Assembly (NCBI GenBank): GCA_004151065.3
Contig: NWUY0300009338.1
Location: forward strand, 25,502-45,961
Length of the DNA: 20,460 nucleotides
Reading direction: 5' to 3'
From: Larix sibirica
Taxonomy: Eukaryota > Streptophyta > Pinopsida > Pinales > Pinaceae
In this document: positions 1-11,044 of the stretch, in pieces
Layout of the letters: each line of letters opens with the position of its first letter
Numbering within the stretch: position 1 is the stretch's first letter
Translations under genes and position numbers: made by a program
Notes under the pieces: model-generated
Databases searched by the model: none
What the model was told of the DNA's origin: nothing
The model's input: the letters and a program-made list of their open reading frames with translations, nothing else

Positions 1-216
1 GATTAAGGTATGGATCTCATCAGCAAGTTGACCCAGGTTCAATTCCCCTTAGGGGTGAGCTAGTTAGGAGTAGACACCCAAAATCCAACTAGTTGAGGGT
101 TGGTGTGGCCTAGGATGGGTGCGATCCCCAAGTGTTTGACGGCTTAGATGCCCCTGGGTCATGGTTTCTTAGACCAAAGGCCACTCCCGTAATTTAGGGA
201 GGTTCTTGAAAAAAAA
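1..216 (+). mobile_element. tRNA-derived SINE-like element, 5' end cut by window edge
   Basis: The stretch around 34-46 (ccaggttcaattcc) resembles a pol III B box / T-arm, and the first bases (gattaagg) would fit the end of a D-loop, which puts the A box just outside the window. A non-coding body of about 150 bases follows and ends in an A-run at 209-217, as expected of a SINE. Inference only: no second copy is present to define its ends, and no target-site duplication can be checked. It could also be a fragment of another repeat family. Confidence 0.35.
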
Positions 217-386
217 AGATGCTCTCCCCACCCAAAACATTAAAATATATAACAAGATATTCCAAAATCATAAATATGTACCCACCAATTACATAAGCTA
301 TCTCCAAACATATACTGATCATAACAAAATGAAAATTGTTAAGAAATTGCACACAGATGAGACAATATTACTATCCCTATCTTCCT

Positions 387-740
387 CTATAGACATAACA
401 TCTTCCACCTCTTGATCTTCCTTAATAGAGCATTTGCATCCATATTTTGTTCCCTGAAAACATATCTGAAACAAATTCTGTCAAAAGAAGCAAACGCAAC
501 TTTTAACTCATCCTCTAATGCCCTAAGTTGTATACTTTTGCTTGTGTAATTTCAACATGAGATTCTTGATGTACTCGAGGCATCTACCAAGTAACCATGT
601 TCTCTTCGTTAATGGATATCATCTACGAGCTCCTTGTACTCATATACCAACTTGATACAATTAGTCTTATCCCATTAGCTTTCTATAAAGTGTATAGTCT
701 TTATCCATCCATTCACATAAGCATCATGGACCTAAGAGAA
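387..740 (-). pseudogene. Degenerate reading frame ending in an RNase H-like motif
   Basis: Read on the minus strand, one frame runs about 115 codons from near 740 to the stop at 387-389 with only three internal stops. Its last part (about 547-430) holds the segment FRYVFREQNMDANAL, which fits the last strand and helix of plant retroelement RNase H domains (pattern F-x-x-V-x-R-E-x-N-x-x-A-[DN]-x-L). The acidic residue expected near the end is replaced by N. The upstream 200 bases (with HDAYVNGWIKTIHFIES) do not match RNase H, so the frame may be a retroelement scrap joined to something else, or a different coiled-coil protein. There is no start codon context and it is broken, so not an active gene. 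Confidence 0.3.
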
Positions 741-2430
741 ACTACAATAGGTTAGTGTGTTAAGTCATTAATCCTAAAAAAAAACACTAAACTTTGAACT
801 TGAAATATAGAAATGCCTACCATTTACCATTGCCAACACTTGAGATACATAAGCACAAGGAAAATGTTGTATTGCATTGCAACCATATCAAATATTGAGA
901 GGATGACATGAGGAGATCAATTATGCATATCTCACGTAAAAACCATTTTACAGGGATTCGTGGCATTTCTAACTTGATTTATGCTATATGTGCTAACCGG
1001 TATTTGGAGCGATTTCCTACAAACACATTTTTTATATTTACTAGAAAGTTGAAACATATTTGGAACTTTGTCCCTAGGTTTGTTTGTTAGTTGTGGATAC
1101 GATGTCTTATTTGCTTAGATATAAATGACAAGCATTTACCTGGAGTTATGGGCCCAAGAGTCTCAATTATGTTAAAGGTTAAGACAAAAAAATCAACCTT
1201 TGTATGGATGTATCTTCAATCATAATCTTTTAGAATATCTCTACTTTAGACATAGGCTTAGTTGAAATCTGTGCACATGTCTTGAGAATCTAAATGTCCA
1301 AGGTTGAGGACTCCACTTCTCAAGGAAGAAGCTTCATTAACTAGAATTAGATTTTTACCAGAAGGCCAAATGATTATAATATGAACTTTCAAAGACATTC
1401 ATTGCTTCCATGCGGAAGCAATATGGAAGCAATTACACTCATGGAAGAAAATTTCTATATTGACAGACAATGTTTCATATTTTGTGGGATCGAATATTTA
1501 AATCCATCAACCATTAAAGAACATTGGGATTTACGTTGGTGGATATGGAGGTGGATCATTTAATTGTTGAGCTTAGTTTGAACCAAGAGAGAGTTAGCAT
1601 CCTAAGCTGACACACATATCAAAACTTATTTCAAATTTCAAAAAGAATAGAAAAAATAATTTGGGCTAATTTGAATTTGCATTCGGTTGAAAAGGTAGAT
1701 ATTACCTTTAGAGAATAGGGAAATTTGTTTTGGAAGTAAGCACAAATGTTTCTTGCACTCTTGATGGAGTTGTATTCAAATCATTTCGACTATTCATTGC
1801 AGCATTTTTAAAACTTATCAAATTGGAACTGGAATTGGCTGGTTTGTCTTAGGTAAGATTTTATGATAAGAGATTCAGTGGAATTGGGTGGTAATGGATA
1901 TTGAATCAAATTTAGTGTTGTATAGAATCTGGTGGAAAATAAAAAAAATATTATGCAAATCCCTTGCATGCAGAAGCATCATCTCATTAATTGTTTGGTG
2001 CTAACCGTGATGACACTGTTGCTGTGAACATAGTGAAATCTGATTGAGGACAAAGGACAATGATTTTTTTTGCACATTAGTTAATGGAGTAAGGTTGATT
2101 GGTTGTTGTCTTATGGTTGGCTAGATTAGTCAAGCGGAATCTAATTTTGCATATACATAGGCCTAAGTGTCCCCATTTTATTATATCAACACTCTTTTTG
2201 TATAGTCTTTTTTATTTGCAAATTTGCTTCACAGTTGTTTCTTAGAAACTGATCCATGAGATTGGATTAACCAAGTCAAATTAATTGCACTTTTAAAATA
2301 AACAACAATCATCAACCCGATTTTATTCAAAACCAAAAAACGAAAAGCCAAAATTTACTATAATTTAACAGACTTTGTAATGAACCTTACATAACTTTCT
2401 TTCCAATTTAATTAATGTTGTACATTGTGA
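741..2430. other. Unrecognised AT-rich intergenic sequence
   Basis: I found no reading frame with a recognisable domain, no LTR, no terminal inverted repeat and no RNA gene here. The few open frames of about 60 codons (for example 908-1090 and 1381-1563) have no family resemblance and are expected by chance. It is probably decayed transposon or intergenic DNA. Confidence 0.55.
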
Positions 2431-2489
2431 TCTCCATCTACAACATTGATACACAACCATGAATCTCCATCTACAACATTGATACACAT
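2431..2489. repeat. Two-copy 33-bp-period tandem repeat
   Basis: The 26-base sequence beginning tctccatctacaacattgat occurs at 2431-2456 and again, identical, at 2464-2489, giving a 33-base period. It lies outside any recognisable gene, upstream of the MULE copies. Confidence 0.8.
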
Positions 2490-2756
2490 ACCCCAAGGAA
2501 GGATAAAATCCCAGAAAACATAAAACCTCCGACTGAACCACACTAATATTCACACAAGGAACCAAAAACAAAGCCATGAATTCAATTGGGCACAATCCCA
2601 CCAAGTAACCAAAACAAATCCAAAGATCCAATTGGGTGCAAAACAAATTTTATTCTGCTAAGTTTTCTTTTGTTTTCACAAAGTTTAAACAAAAAAGTGA
2701 ATTGTTGGACATTTTCCCTAATTTGTTTGCACATTGTTTGTAGGCATTTATACAAA

Positions 2757-5065
2757 ATGGACAAGCAAAGCAAATGGCAGGCTATCATGGACCTTGATAT
2801 GCAAGACCCCAAAAAGATGATCACCTTTTCCGCTAAATATCTTGGTTGTTTTAATATATATGGAACAAATGGAAACATTGATCCAATCACCAAAATCCCT
2901 TCACATAGAGTTTTTGACTTTATTAGAGGGGGAGAAATGACCCCGATGCTCCATGTAGTTTCATCTGAATGAAAAAAAAAAAAAAATTAATTAATTCCAA
3001 AGAGGGGATGTGAGTGCCTTTTTATTGTTAAGGTTATGGTTAAAAATTCCAAGAGAGCAATATTGATATATAATATGCATAAGCATGAAGATGGAGAAGG
3101 ATGATCTTGTCATGGTCGACATGACACTTCAGGCGAGGCTAGATCTATGCATATTTTTCTATGTAGAAAGTTGTTTTTTTTGGATGTGACAATTGACTCA
3201 ATGTGTAAAATGTACATTAAGAAACATGTTAACATGGATGCGACAACTCAGGATAGGGATTTCTTCTTGTGTAAAAAACATGTTGTAAACATCTACAATT
3301 GTTTGAGCAAGGGAAACTATCAGATCCATAAAAATGATGAGATGAGTGTGGATCTTTGGTATTAGAAACATAAGGATGATTTTTTCTTTTACCAAAATCC
3401 CAATGGTGCAAATTACCCTTTTATAATTGGAATACAAACGAAAAGGATATTGGAGACAATGGTCAAGCTATCTCCTAACATCTTAATAGCTATGGATTCA
3501 ACATTTAATACAAATAAGTATGGGGTAAGTGTGTTGTCCATGATTGTTTTAACATGATCATTTGATTTGTAGCCGTTCAATTTGATTAATGAAGAAAAAA
3601 ATCACTTAATGAGTTCTTTGAATATGGCAGTATTAGTTGTACATGACACTAGTCACATTTGAAAAACAACAAAGTCAGGTTCTAGTTGCATGGGTTATGG
3701 CATCATGAATACAATTCAAGATATTGCACTTTGGTTGGAGCAACTTATGCATAGGTGTTACCAACTTCATCCTGATTGGAAAGTCAATGCCTTCATGGTT
3801 GATGTTGCATTGGCCAAAATCACTACTTTGAGGTAACTACAATCTTTTTATTATGCATTGCAACTTGTTTTTATTCTTAAAATGTTACACTTTAACAAAT
3901 TGAATCTTGCAAGAGAATCACATAGTGCAAAGTGATCTTGTGTGTTTGGCATGTAAGAAGGGCATGGCTAAAAAATATGAATAAGATGATCACTAGTCCA
4001 GAAAAAGTGAATGATATGTTCAGTGAGTTAGGTTATATCATGAAATTTACCTCCAACGCCGATGTGGTCAATGCAATAGATGGATTTTTCAACAATTTTG
4101 GAAATGAGGAGAAATTCTTGGAATATTTCCACTAGAATTGGGTTGTTGGTGATAAGATTCATAAGTGCATATACTATTACTCGCGTTTCCATTTTTGTGT
4201 TTCATGAAGATTAGATATTTCCACTAACTTAGTTGTTTACTTTTAGGGTTGTGGGTAAATGGATATAAATATTTCCCTCATCCAAATAAGGAGACTAATA
4301 ATTTTTTCGAGTCATATCATTGTTACCTAAAAACAAACTTTCTATCCGACCGATGGAATAAATGTGGTCAATGGATGGATTGCTTGTTGTTTGTGCTTTT
4401 GATAAATGTTGAACGTTGTTACTAGTTCAAAGAAATTCTGAAAGAAGAAGGATACTATAACAACTACAAGAAAGAGAAGCATCTTGAATCATCAATGGAA
4501 AAATCTAGAAGAATTCCAGATCGTGATTGTTTCTCTCATGAGAGCATATCTCATGCCTACTAGGTGAGGAGTCAAACCAATTGTGATAAGAAGTACCTTG
4601 TTACTTAGTACCATACAAATTTTATAGCATGTAATTTCCCATGGCCTATTCACGAAAACATTTGCAAGCATGCTATAAAGGTAGATTGGTTGTATTTCCA
4701 CTTAAGAGATTCATGCATGTTATTGGATCATGATGCAACTCCTGCTTCATTCAATACCCCTCTTGAGATAAGTATAGAGGCACCAAATCTTGGTGAAGAT
4801 GGTGATACAAAGTTTATTGTCATTGACAGTGTTGATCCATAAGTTGAGGGACTTCAATTGGCTAGGGAGGAGTTGTTTGGCTACCTAGAACTGCTTAAAA
4901 ACAATCCTCCTACTACTTTGAGAAAGACCGAGCAATTAGTTGTTTTGGTTAAAAAAACGTTGGATGAGGCCATCAATCTTCATATTATGGTTATGAATTC
5001 ACCCTTGGCTTGGGTGCTTTTGAGTCATCTTTGAAGAGAAAGAAGAGTTTCCTTAGCCCTAAAAA
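2757..5065 (+). pseudogene. MULE (Mutator-like) transposase with SWIM zinc finger, degenerate copy 1
   Basis: Decayed transposase gene of the MuDR/MULE superfamily, whose product cuts and moves DNA in the nucleus. Signals in order: an N-terminal exon after an acceptor near 2756 (DKQSKWQAIMD, ending in an FIRGGEM motif at 2919-2940); a pre-catalytic region with CKMYIKKHVNMDATTQDRDF (3200-3260); the first catalytic Asp in AMDSTFNTNKYG (Asp codon 3495-3497); an intron from GTAAGT at 3525 to CAG at 3630; a second acidic site in WKVNAFMVD (near 3800); an intron; ILCVWHVRRAWLKN (3934-3975); and a degraded SWIM finger at 4630-4671, where CxCx(n)CxH has lost its second Cys (C-N-F). It has in-frame stops at 3363, 4133 and 4840 among others, so it is inactive. 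Compared with copy 2 it lacks about 200 bases near 2975-3000. Its 3' end stops at the ambiguous base 5066. Confidence 0.8.
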
Positions 5066-5066
5066 N

Positions 5067-8000
5067 ATAATGAAAATGCTGGTAGGACTAGGATGGAGTA
5101 TATGAATATCCTAACACTATCTTTATCAAAGGGGAGGAAATGAATCCCAATGCTTCATGTACTTTCACCCATAAAAAACAAACCTCCAAGATATAAGGCT
5201 AGCGTTTCCTTGTGATATGAGGTGTAAGCATTTCAAAAGGGAGTTATTTAGATGTTATTAATGACAATACATTTATCATTTGTTGTATGTACTAACATTT
5301 AATTTTATATATATGCAATTATGCTTGTTCATATAGCCTAGAGGAAAAAACAAGAAAGCAATCAGCTAAACGACGGACCCCATTTGTGATGAAGAGGGAG
5401 GGGTTTCCAATTCCTTTTAATGTTAAGGTTATGGTTAAAATTCATGAGATAGCAATATTGATATATAACACGCATGTGCATGAAGATGGCGAAGGATGAC
5501 CTTATCACGGTCAGTGAGACACTTCAGATGAGTCCAGGTCCATGCATAAGCGAAGGATTTAAAGGGACATGGTTTCTTATGCAGAAAGTTATTGTTTTCT
5601 GGATGTGCCAATAGACTCAGTGTGTAAAATGCATGTTAAGAAACATATTGATATGGATGTGGCAACTTAGGATATGGTTTTCTTCTTGTGTCGGAAAGAT
5701 GTTGTAAACATCTACAATCGTTTGAAGAAGGGAAACTACCAGATCCATAAAAAATGAGATCAATGAGAATATTTGGTATCAAAAACATAAATATGGTTTT
5801 TTTTATTTTACCAAAAAACTAGTGGTGAGGTACCTCTTATAGTTGGAATTCAAACAAAATGGATCTTGAAGGAAATGACCAAGATATATCATAATATATT
5901 AATAGTAATGGATTCAACATTCAATACAAATAAATATGGGGTAAGTGTGACGTCGATGATTGATTTAGTATAATTGTTTGAGTTGCAACCATTCAATTTG
6001 AGTGATGACTTAAATTTGACTTCATATGTTCTTTGAATATGGCAGTATCAATTGTACATACTCGTGGCGTTTGATGAACAACAAAGTGGAGTGCCAATTA
6101 CATGGGTTGGAGCATCACAAAATATATCACAATATTTGGTACTATAGTTGGAGCAACGTCAATACCTTCACGTTTTATGATGCATTGACTGAAATAACTG
6201 CTTTGTGGTAACTTCAAAATTTTGTCATCCTACATTGCAACATGTATTTATTATAAGAATGTCACACTTAAAGGAATCAACTTTGGTAGGAGGGTTATAG
6301 GGTGCGAAATGATCTTGTGTGTTTGGTATGTATGAAGGTTATGGCTAAAGAATGTGAACTGGTCACTAGTCCAGAAAAAAAGTGATACACTGATGTTCAA
6401 GGAATTAGGTAATATCATGAAATATTGTTCCAATGCTAAAGTGGCTAACATATTTGATGGATTTTTAAGAAAATTTGAAAATGAGGAGTTCTTGGAATAT
6501 TTCTACAATAAATGGGTTTCTAGTGATAAGATTCATAAGTGCACATACTATTGCTTGTGTTTCTATTTTTGTGTTTCATAAGGATGAGATATTTGCACTA
6601 ACTCAATTCTTTACTTTTAGGGATGTGGGTCTATTGATATTTTCCCCATGCAAATCAGGAGACCAATAATGTTAACAAGTCATACCACTATTACCTAAAG
6701 ACAAAATTTCTATCTAATCAAATGAAGAAATGCACCCGTAGAATGGACTGGTTGTTGTATGTGCTCTTGAAAAACGTTAAACCCTATTATTGGTTAAAGT
6801 AAATTTTGAAAGAAGGATATTTGAACAACTACAACAAAGAGAAGCAACTTGAATCATCAATGGAAAAAGACAAAATAATTCTAGATAGAGATTGTTTCCC
6901 TTAAGATACCATATCTCATTCCCATTAGGTGAGGAGTCAAACCAGTCGTGATAAGTGATACCTTATCACTTGGTATTGCACCAATTTTATAACATGTGAT
7001 TGTCTGTGTTTTATTCACGGAAACATTTGCAAGCATGCTATAAAGGTTGACTGGTTGTATTTTCCATCAAGGGATTCAAACCTATTACTAGATCATGACG
7101 CAACACCCACTTGATTCAATGCCCCTCCCAAAACAAGTATAGATGCACCAAACCTTGATGCAGATATCGACACAATTGTAATGGCCACTAATAATGTTGA
7201 TCCAAATGTTGAGGCACTTCAATTGGCTATAGAGGAGTTTTTTGGCTACCTAGAGTTGCTTCGAAACAATCCTCTTGTTACTTTGAGAAAGATTGAACAA
7301 TTGGTTGGTTTGGTTAAAAGAATGTTGGGTGAGGCCAACAATCTTAACTTCATTGATTATGAATTCACCCTTGGGTTGGGTGCTGTCAAATCATCTTCGA
7401 AGAGGAAGAAGAGTTTCCTTATCCCTAAAAAGAAAAAGAAAACGAAAAAGAAAATCAAATTAGCTTCTTGGAAATTAATTTGAATGTCTGTGCATTTGAA
7501 TATGAACCATTTCAATTCAGTACCTCAACAAGGCGGGGTGTCTTTGCTCCAACAATGCATCCTCTATGGTCCCATGTGAGTTTCATAGAGTGAGGAGATG
7601 CATGTGTTTAGATTAGTATATTTAGACATGATGTTTGTTAACATGTAGTGTGTGGATCTTTGCATAGGTGCAATAGTCCACCACTGTAGCTTCAATACAA
7701 AGACATAGACGAATGCAACACCATTCGGGTTTACATACTGTTCCAGGTAAATTTTATGGGACTCCTAATTGATGAATACTTGTTTTCATGTGTGTATTAC
7801 TTTACGTGCCAATATGGGTTCTGATGATAATTAAATTGTTATATTACAGATACATGAGCTTCTCCCAGGGGTATTCCTTTGATGGAACATGGTTGGTTGA
7901 TTGAGAATACTCCAATTGGTGATTTGCAAAGTAAGTTTCATAGGGTGAGGATATGCATGTGTGTATATTAGTGTATTTAGAGATCATATTTTCTTAACAT

Positions 8001-8286
8001 GTAGTGTGTGGATGTTTGCAGAGGTGCAATAGTCCACCATTGTGACTTCAATACAGGGACATAGACAAATGCAACACTATTCAAGTTTACCTACGATTCC
8101 AGGTACATTTGATGGGACTCCTAATTGATGAATCATTATTTTCATGTGTGTATTACTTTATGTACCAATATGGGTTCTGATAAGAATTGCATTGTTCTAT
8201 TATAGATACAAGAGCTTCTCCTAGGGGTTTTCCTTTAATGGATCATGCTTGGTTGGATGACAACACTCCGATTAGTGATTTGCAAG
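5067..8286 (+). pseudogene. MULE (Mutator-like) transposase with SWIM zinc finger, degenerate copy 2
   Basis: Second head-to-tail copy of the same gene. The N-terminal end (KGEEMNPNASCTFTHK, near 5130-5178) is followed by an intron with acceptor near 5337, then KREGFPIPFNVKVMVK (5386-5440). The catalytic-core start MDSTFNTNKYG has its Asp codon at 5921-5923. An intron with GTAAGT at 5941 and CAG at 6045 splices to YQLYILVAFDEQQSGVPITW (6046 on), a clear MULE core segment. The conserved WHVRR motif is damaged here (W-Y-V-stop-R, near 6320). The SWIM finger at 6995-7036 is intact as C-D-C-x9-C-K-H. The tail 7181-7483 is an open 100-codon stretch ending in a Lys-rich, nuclear-localisation-like run, followed by small exons to 8286. 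Stops in most exons make it inactive. Neither terminal inverted repeats nor a target-site duplication could be found. Confidence 0.8.
7576..8286 (+). repeat. 355-bp tandem duplication of a two-exon/two-intron unit
   Basis: Unit 1 is 7576-7930 and unit 2 is 7931-8286. Each begins with a splice donor (GTGAGT at 7576, GTAAGT at 7931), runs through a small exon ending in CCAG before a GT donor (7747 and 8103), a short intron ending in acag/atag (7849 and 8205), and an exon of about 27 codons with SPRGxPLMxHxWLxxNTP. The second exon is open in unit 2 and has one TGA in unit 1. The boundaries fall on the splice donors, so whole exon-intron modules were copied within the C-terminal part of the MULE gene. 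Confidence 0.8.
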
Positions 8287-8892
8287 GTTTGAAATATGTT
8301 GTATTTTCAACTCTTTAACATATCGGTTGTTATATTTTTGCTTTCAATTTCATTTTATTAGTGTATTGGATGTTGTTAACATATTGATGTTGTGATGGTT
8401 ATCTATATGCCAGGTGACTCTAGAACAAGGGGATAAGCATCATCTTCTCGCACAAAAAAATCCCCCATGGGAGGGATTCAAATCTAGTGCATACATTAAT
8501 TAGCACTTACTAGACTCAAGAACCATAAACATCATTATGTTCATCAATTTTATGACGGGGGAACATATTTGAAGGGCATGCAATGTTATAGTTTAGAGTG
8601 AACATCAAAATGTTGTAATAAATGCTAATTGTTAAATATTAGAAATTGCCGATCCTTTTTCTTTTTATTATAAGGTATAATATTTGTGAGGTCTTGAACA
8701 AATTCATAGTTTCAATATAGTCTAAGAGTTTCTGTATTAAACCTATGAACTTCAAAAGTTCAAGACTTAAAAATGTATCATGACAATTAGTTACTGTCCA
8801 CCAATGCTTGGGTAAAACATGATGTCCTTCTTCTTTACATCTTGTAATATATATATCTATTTATATAAATATTCAAACATGTTTGATATCTT
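8287..8892. other. MULE 3' flank / unrecognised AT-rich sequence
   Basis: No coding signal was found. A possible last splice donor follows at 8287. A short stretch near 8462-8492 (cccatgggagggattcaaat) resembles a pol III B box but has no A box upstream, so I do not call a SINE. The 3' end of the MULE element should lie in this interval, but no inverted terminal repeat was recognised. Confidence 0.5.
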
Positions 8893-9070
8893 TTAGACTA
8901 CTCTTTCTTTCTGTCTTTCCTCGAGCTAAGAGTCCGTCAAGCCACAAGGTTTTTAATGTCTAGGGAAAGAGCATCTAATCTATCAATTGATGAAAGCTCT
9001 CTATGGCTGGAAGCAAGCACCCAAAGCATGGTACATCAAAATTGATATTCACTACCATTTTTATGCGTGA
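8893..9070 (+). pseudogene. Ty1-copia reverse transcriptase fragment
   Basis: From 8936 the plus strand reads VKPQGF, a stop, then KEHLIYQLMKALYGWKQAPK and AWYIKID. This is the highly characteristic copia-type RT segment (QPQGF...KLKKALYGLKQAPRAWY). The stop at 8954 and the terminating TGA at 9068-9070 show decay. The 40 bases before 8936 stay in frame and could be the remains of the preceding RT motif. A possible eroded YVDD box (FYVVL) lies near 9167-9185, but it is in another frame and not certain. No LTR, integrase or RNase H of this element is seen, so it is an isolated scrap. Confidence 0.8.
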
Positions 9071-9852
9071 ACAACAAAAGTTAAGAATTGTATACAACTT
9101 TCTTTGGAAAATCCTTGAGTAAAACCATGGAAATTACTAATGAGCACAATTCTTTGCATTTCATAATTCTATGTTGTTCTTGTGACAAATATTTCATATG
9201 CATGGATTGCAAAAGTATCTATTCATCCAAAACAATTGTTGTTAACCAACTTTGACAACAATATACTTTGTCAAGTTGACAATCTAAAGCTCTCAAAGGA
9301 ACTTCGTTACCCAACCTCTTTATGATTGAACCTTCTTAAGCAACAAATGGGAATGGGAAAGAGCCAATTTTCTTCATGTTTCCAGTGAATCCAAAATTTT
9401 CCAAATCAGAGAGGAAATTGTCCCCAATTTAAATGGATAAAACAGGGGCCCTTTCCAGCGAAGTATGAAATAGTCTATAGTCATTGCGTAGTTGAAGTAA
9501 TTTTAGGGGCCATGTGTCCTATAAAACTAAAGTTATTAAAGTAGGTGCGTAAAGCTTCGTTGAGATGACCTCCAAAGAAGAGTCTTGTTGAATGTACTCC
9601 TTTTTAGGAACCAAACTTATTGGAGTCAGTTGATGTAATTGTGTATAAGACATTGCTTATGTGTGCTACAAAACATGAAGTAGAGGGGCTATACAAATAA
9701 TTTGTATGTTAAAGATTATTGCTTTATCGACTTCAAAACTAAGGATGATAGAAGCAAGGAGTTGTGAATCTGTGATCCAAATAAATGTGCTTTAGTGGAA
9801 TTACCACATCTGTAACAATATAAATGTGAATATAATTCTCTTTAAACAATGA
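9071..9852. other. Unrecognised sequence downstream of the copia scrap
   Basis: It may contain further eroded copia pol sequence, since it follows the RT fragment directly, but apart from the doubtful YVVL site no motif is readable in any frame. No RNA gene, LTR or repeat was found. Confidence 0.45.
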
Positions 9853-9922
9853 CTAGATTATAGTAAAACAATTACGAAGTTATTTACAAAAAACACAAAA
9901 TAAATGTTCGTGCAAAAAAAAC
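9853..9922 (+). repeat. 70-bp direct repeat, left copy
   Basis: It matches 12501-12570 at 66 of 70 positions without gaps by my count; it begins ctagattatagtaaaacaat and ends in an A-rich run. The right copy starts at the base immediately after the ambiguous base at 12500. Confidence 0.85.
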
Positions 9923-10000
9923 ATGAACAACATTAAGCTTCTACCAACACCAATACTATTTATCATCTACACATGCGATAAACCTCCTATCGATTCAGTT

Positions 10001-10056
10001 GTTTTTAAATGAAGAACTGATTTAATATGGGTTTTTAAATGAAGAATGATTTAATT
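10001..10056. repeat. 30-bp tandem duplication
   Basis: The sequence gtttttaaatgaagaa followed by a TGATTTAAT segment occurs at 10001 and again at 10031, with a one-base difference in length. It leads directly into the repeat array starting at 10052. Confidence 0.75.
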
Positions 10057-10345
10057 TACCACCCCATAAGCCACCTTTCAGTAGTTAATTTACCACCTTT
10101 ATAGGCCACCTTTTCACTCTAGAATTTACCACTATTGGTAAGGTTAGATTGATACAAGCTTTCCCCACTTTGACAGGCCACCCTTTAGCTGGAGAAATTA
10201 CCATCCAGGTAAGGCCACCCTTTAGCTGGAGGATTTAACACCCCATAAGACACCTTTTAGCTGGATAATTTACCACATTATAGGACAGAGAGCTCCTGAC
10301 ACAAGGAAGGTAAGGCCAGGTTCATAGAGAGGAATTTACCACCGA
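10052..10345. repeat. Degenerate tandem array (about 7 units) of an AATTTACCAC / GGCCACCTTTTAGCTGG motif
   Basis: Starts of the AATTTACCAC-like half are seen near 10053, 10087, 10123, 10194, 10231, 10265 and 10333. Most are followed after 8-15 bases by a (G)CCACC(C)TTTAGCTGG-like half, with the clearest examples at 10172-10191, 10214-10230 and 10249-10264. Spacing is mostly 34-38 bases, with one unit enlarged by an inserted segment and the last two farther apart. The array is non-coding. It could be a minisatellite or the repeat-rich part of a transposon untranslated region. Confidence 0.7.
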
Positions 10346-10385
10346 TAATTGCAAATAAAATAATTCCCCTCCAAAGATGAGTTCC

Positions 10386-10400
10386 TTTTTATATATCCCA
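10386..10400 (+). promoter_or_regulatory. Possible TATA-type promoter before a pyrimidine-rich tract
   Basis: tttttatatatccc at 10386-10399 resembles a plant TATA box. The next 150 bases are strongly C/T-rich (10415-10555), like plant or retroelement leaders. No protein is recognised downstream, so the call rests on base composition alone. Confidence 0.2.
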
Positions 10401-10750
10401 AATTAGTAAACTTATTTCTCTTTTCTCCTTTCATTCATTCAATTTTCCTATTCATCCTCGCCTTTATTCTCCATCTTACACATCTTTCATCCTCACACCC
10501 TTCCTCTACATAAAAGTATCCTTTACTCCCCATTCTCACCTCTCCTCCCTGGCTATTAGAGAGAAGCTATGCGGAGTGCCAGGAAAGAGTATAGCTAGCA
10601 TCCCTTGGAGAGCATAACGAGAGGTCGAGGGCATTTCCCAAGTTTGATCTCCCCCACCCCGGTATCTATCAGTGGATGGAGGGTAGGTGGTTGGATCAGA
10701 TGGACGATGGATGGATTCAACGACATTCCCTTTAATAGTGGCCATAAATG

Positions 10751-11044
10751 TTATATATTCCGTTCCCTACAATGTGCGATAGTCAGTTCCTCTTTATGTT
10801 CAATAATCCCTCTTAGATGTTCGTCAGTGTTCGATAGCCCCTCTAGATGTTCGATAGTCAGTGCCTCTAATGGGTAAGGAGCTGCATCAGTTCGACAATA
10901 AATAAAAAATTTATCCATCCCTAATGTAGTTAAAGGATCTGCCTCGCTGCATATAAGTTCAAGGAGCTGCAACTCAAGGAGATGAATGACTGTATAGATG
11001 TAAGGGTATAACCTTTTATTCTCCAGGGCCTTTTCCTTCTCCAC
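10751..11044 (-). other. Open frame of 97 codons over a short internal repeat; product not recognised
   Basis: The frame starts with ATG at 11044. Its C-terminal half repeats a short theme: TIEHLEGL, TDEHLRGI, IEHKEEL. This reflects a DNA repeat at about 10776-10870 in which tgttcgatagtcagtgcctc-like units recur. No domain is recognised, and there is no promoter or intron evidence. It is more likely a chance frame across a minisatellite than a gene. Confidence 0.2.

Noticed and set aside
2365-2893. Overlapping minus-strand open frames of 93 and 103 codons
   Set aside because: They lie opposite the MULE 5' region, show no domain, and partly translate the 33-bp-period repeat; they look like chance frames.
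10052-10345. CRISPR-like array
   Set aside because: Units are degenerate, spacers are not unique or equal in length, and the window is plant nuclear DNA.
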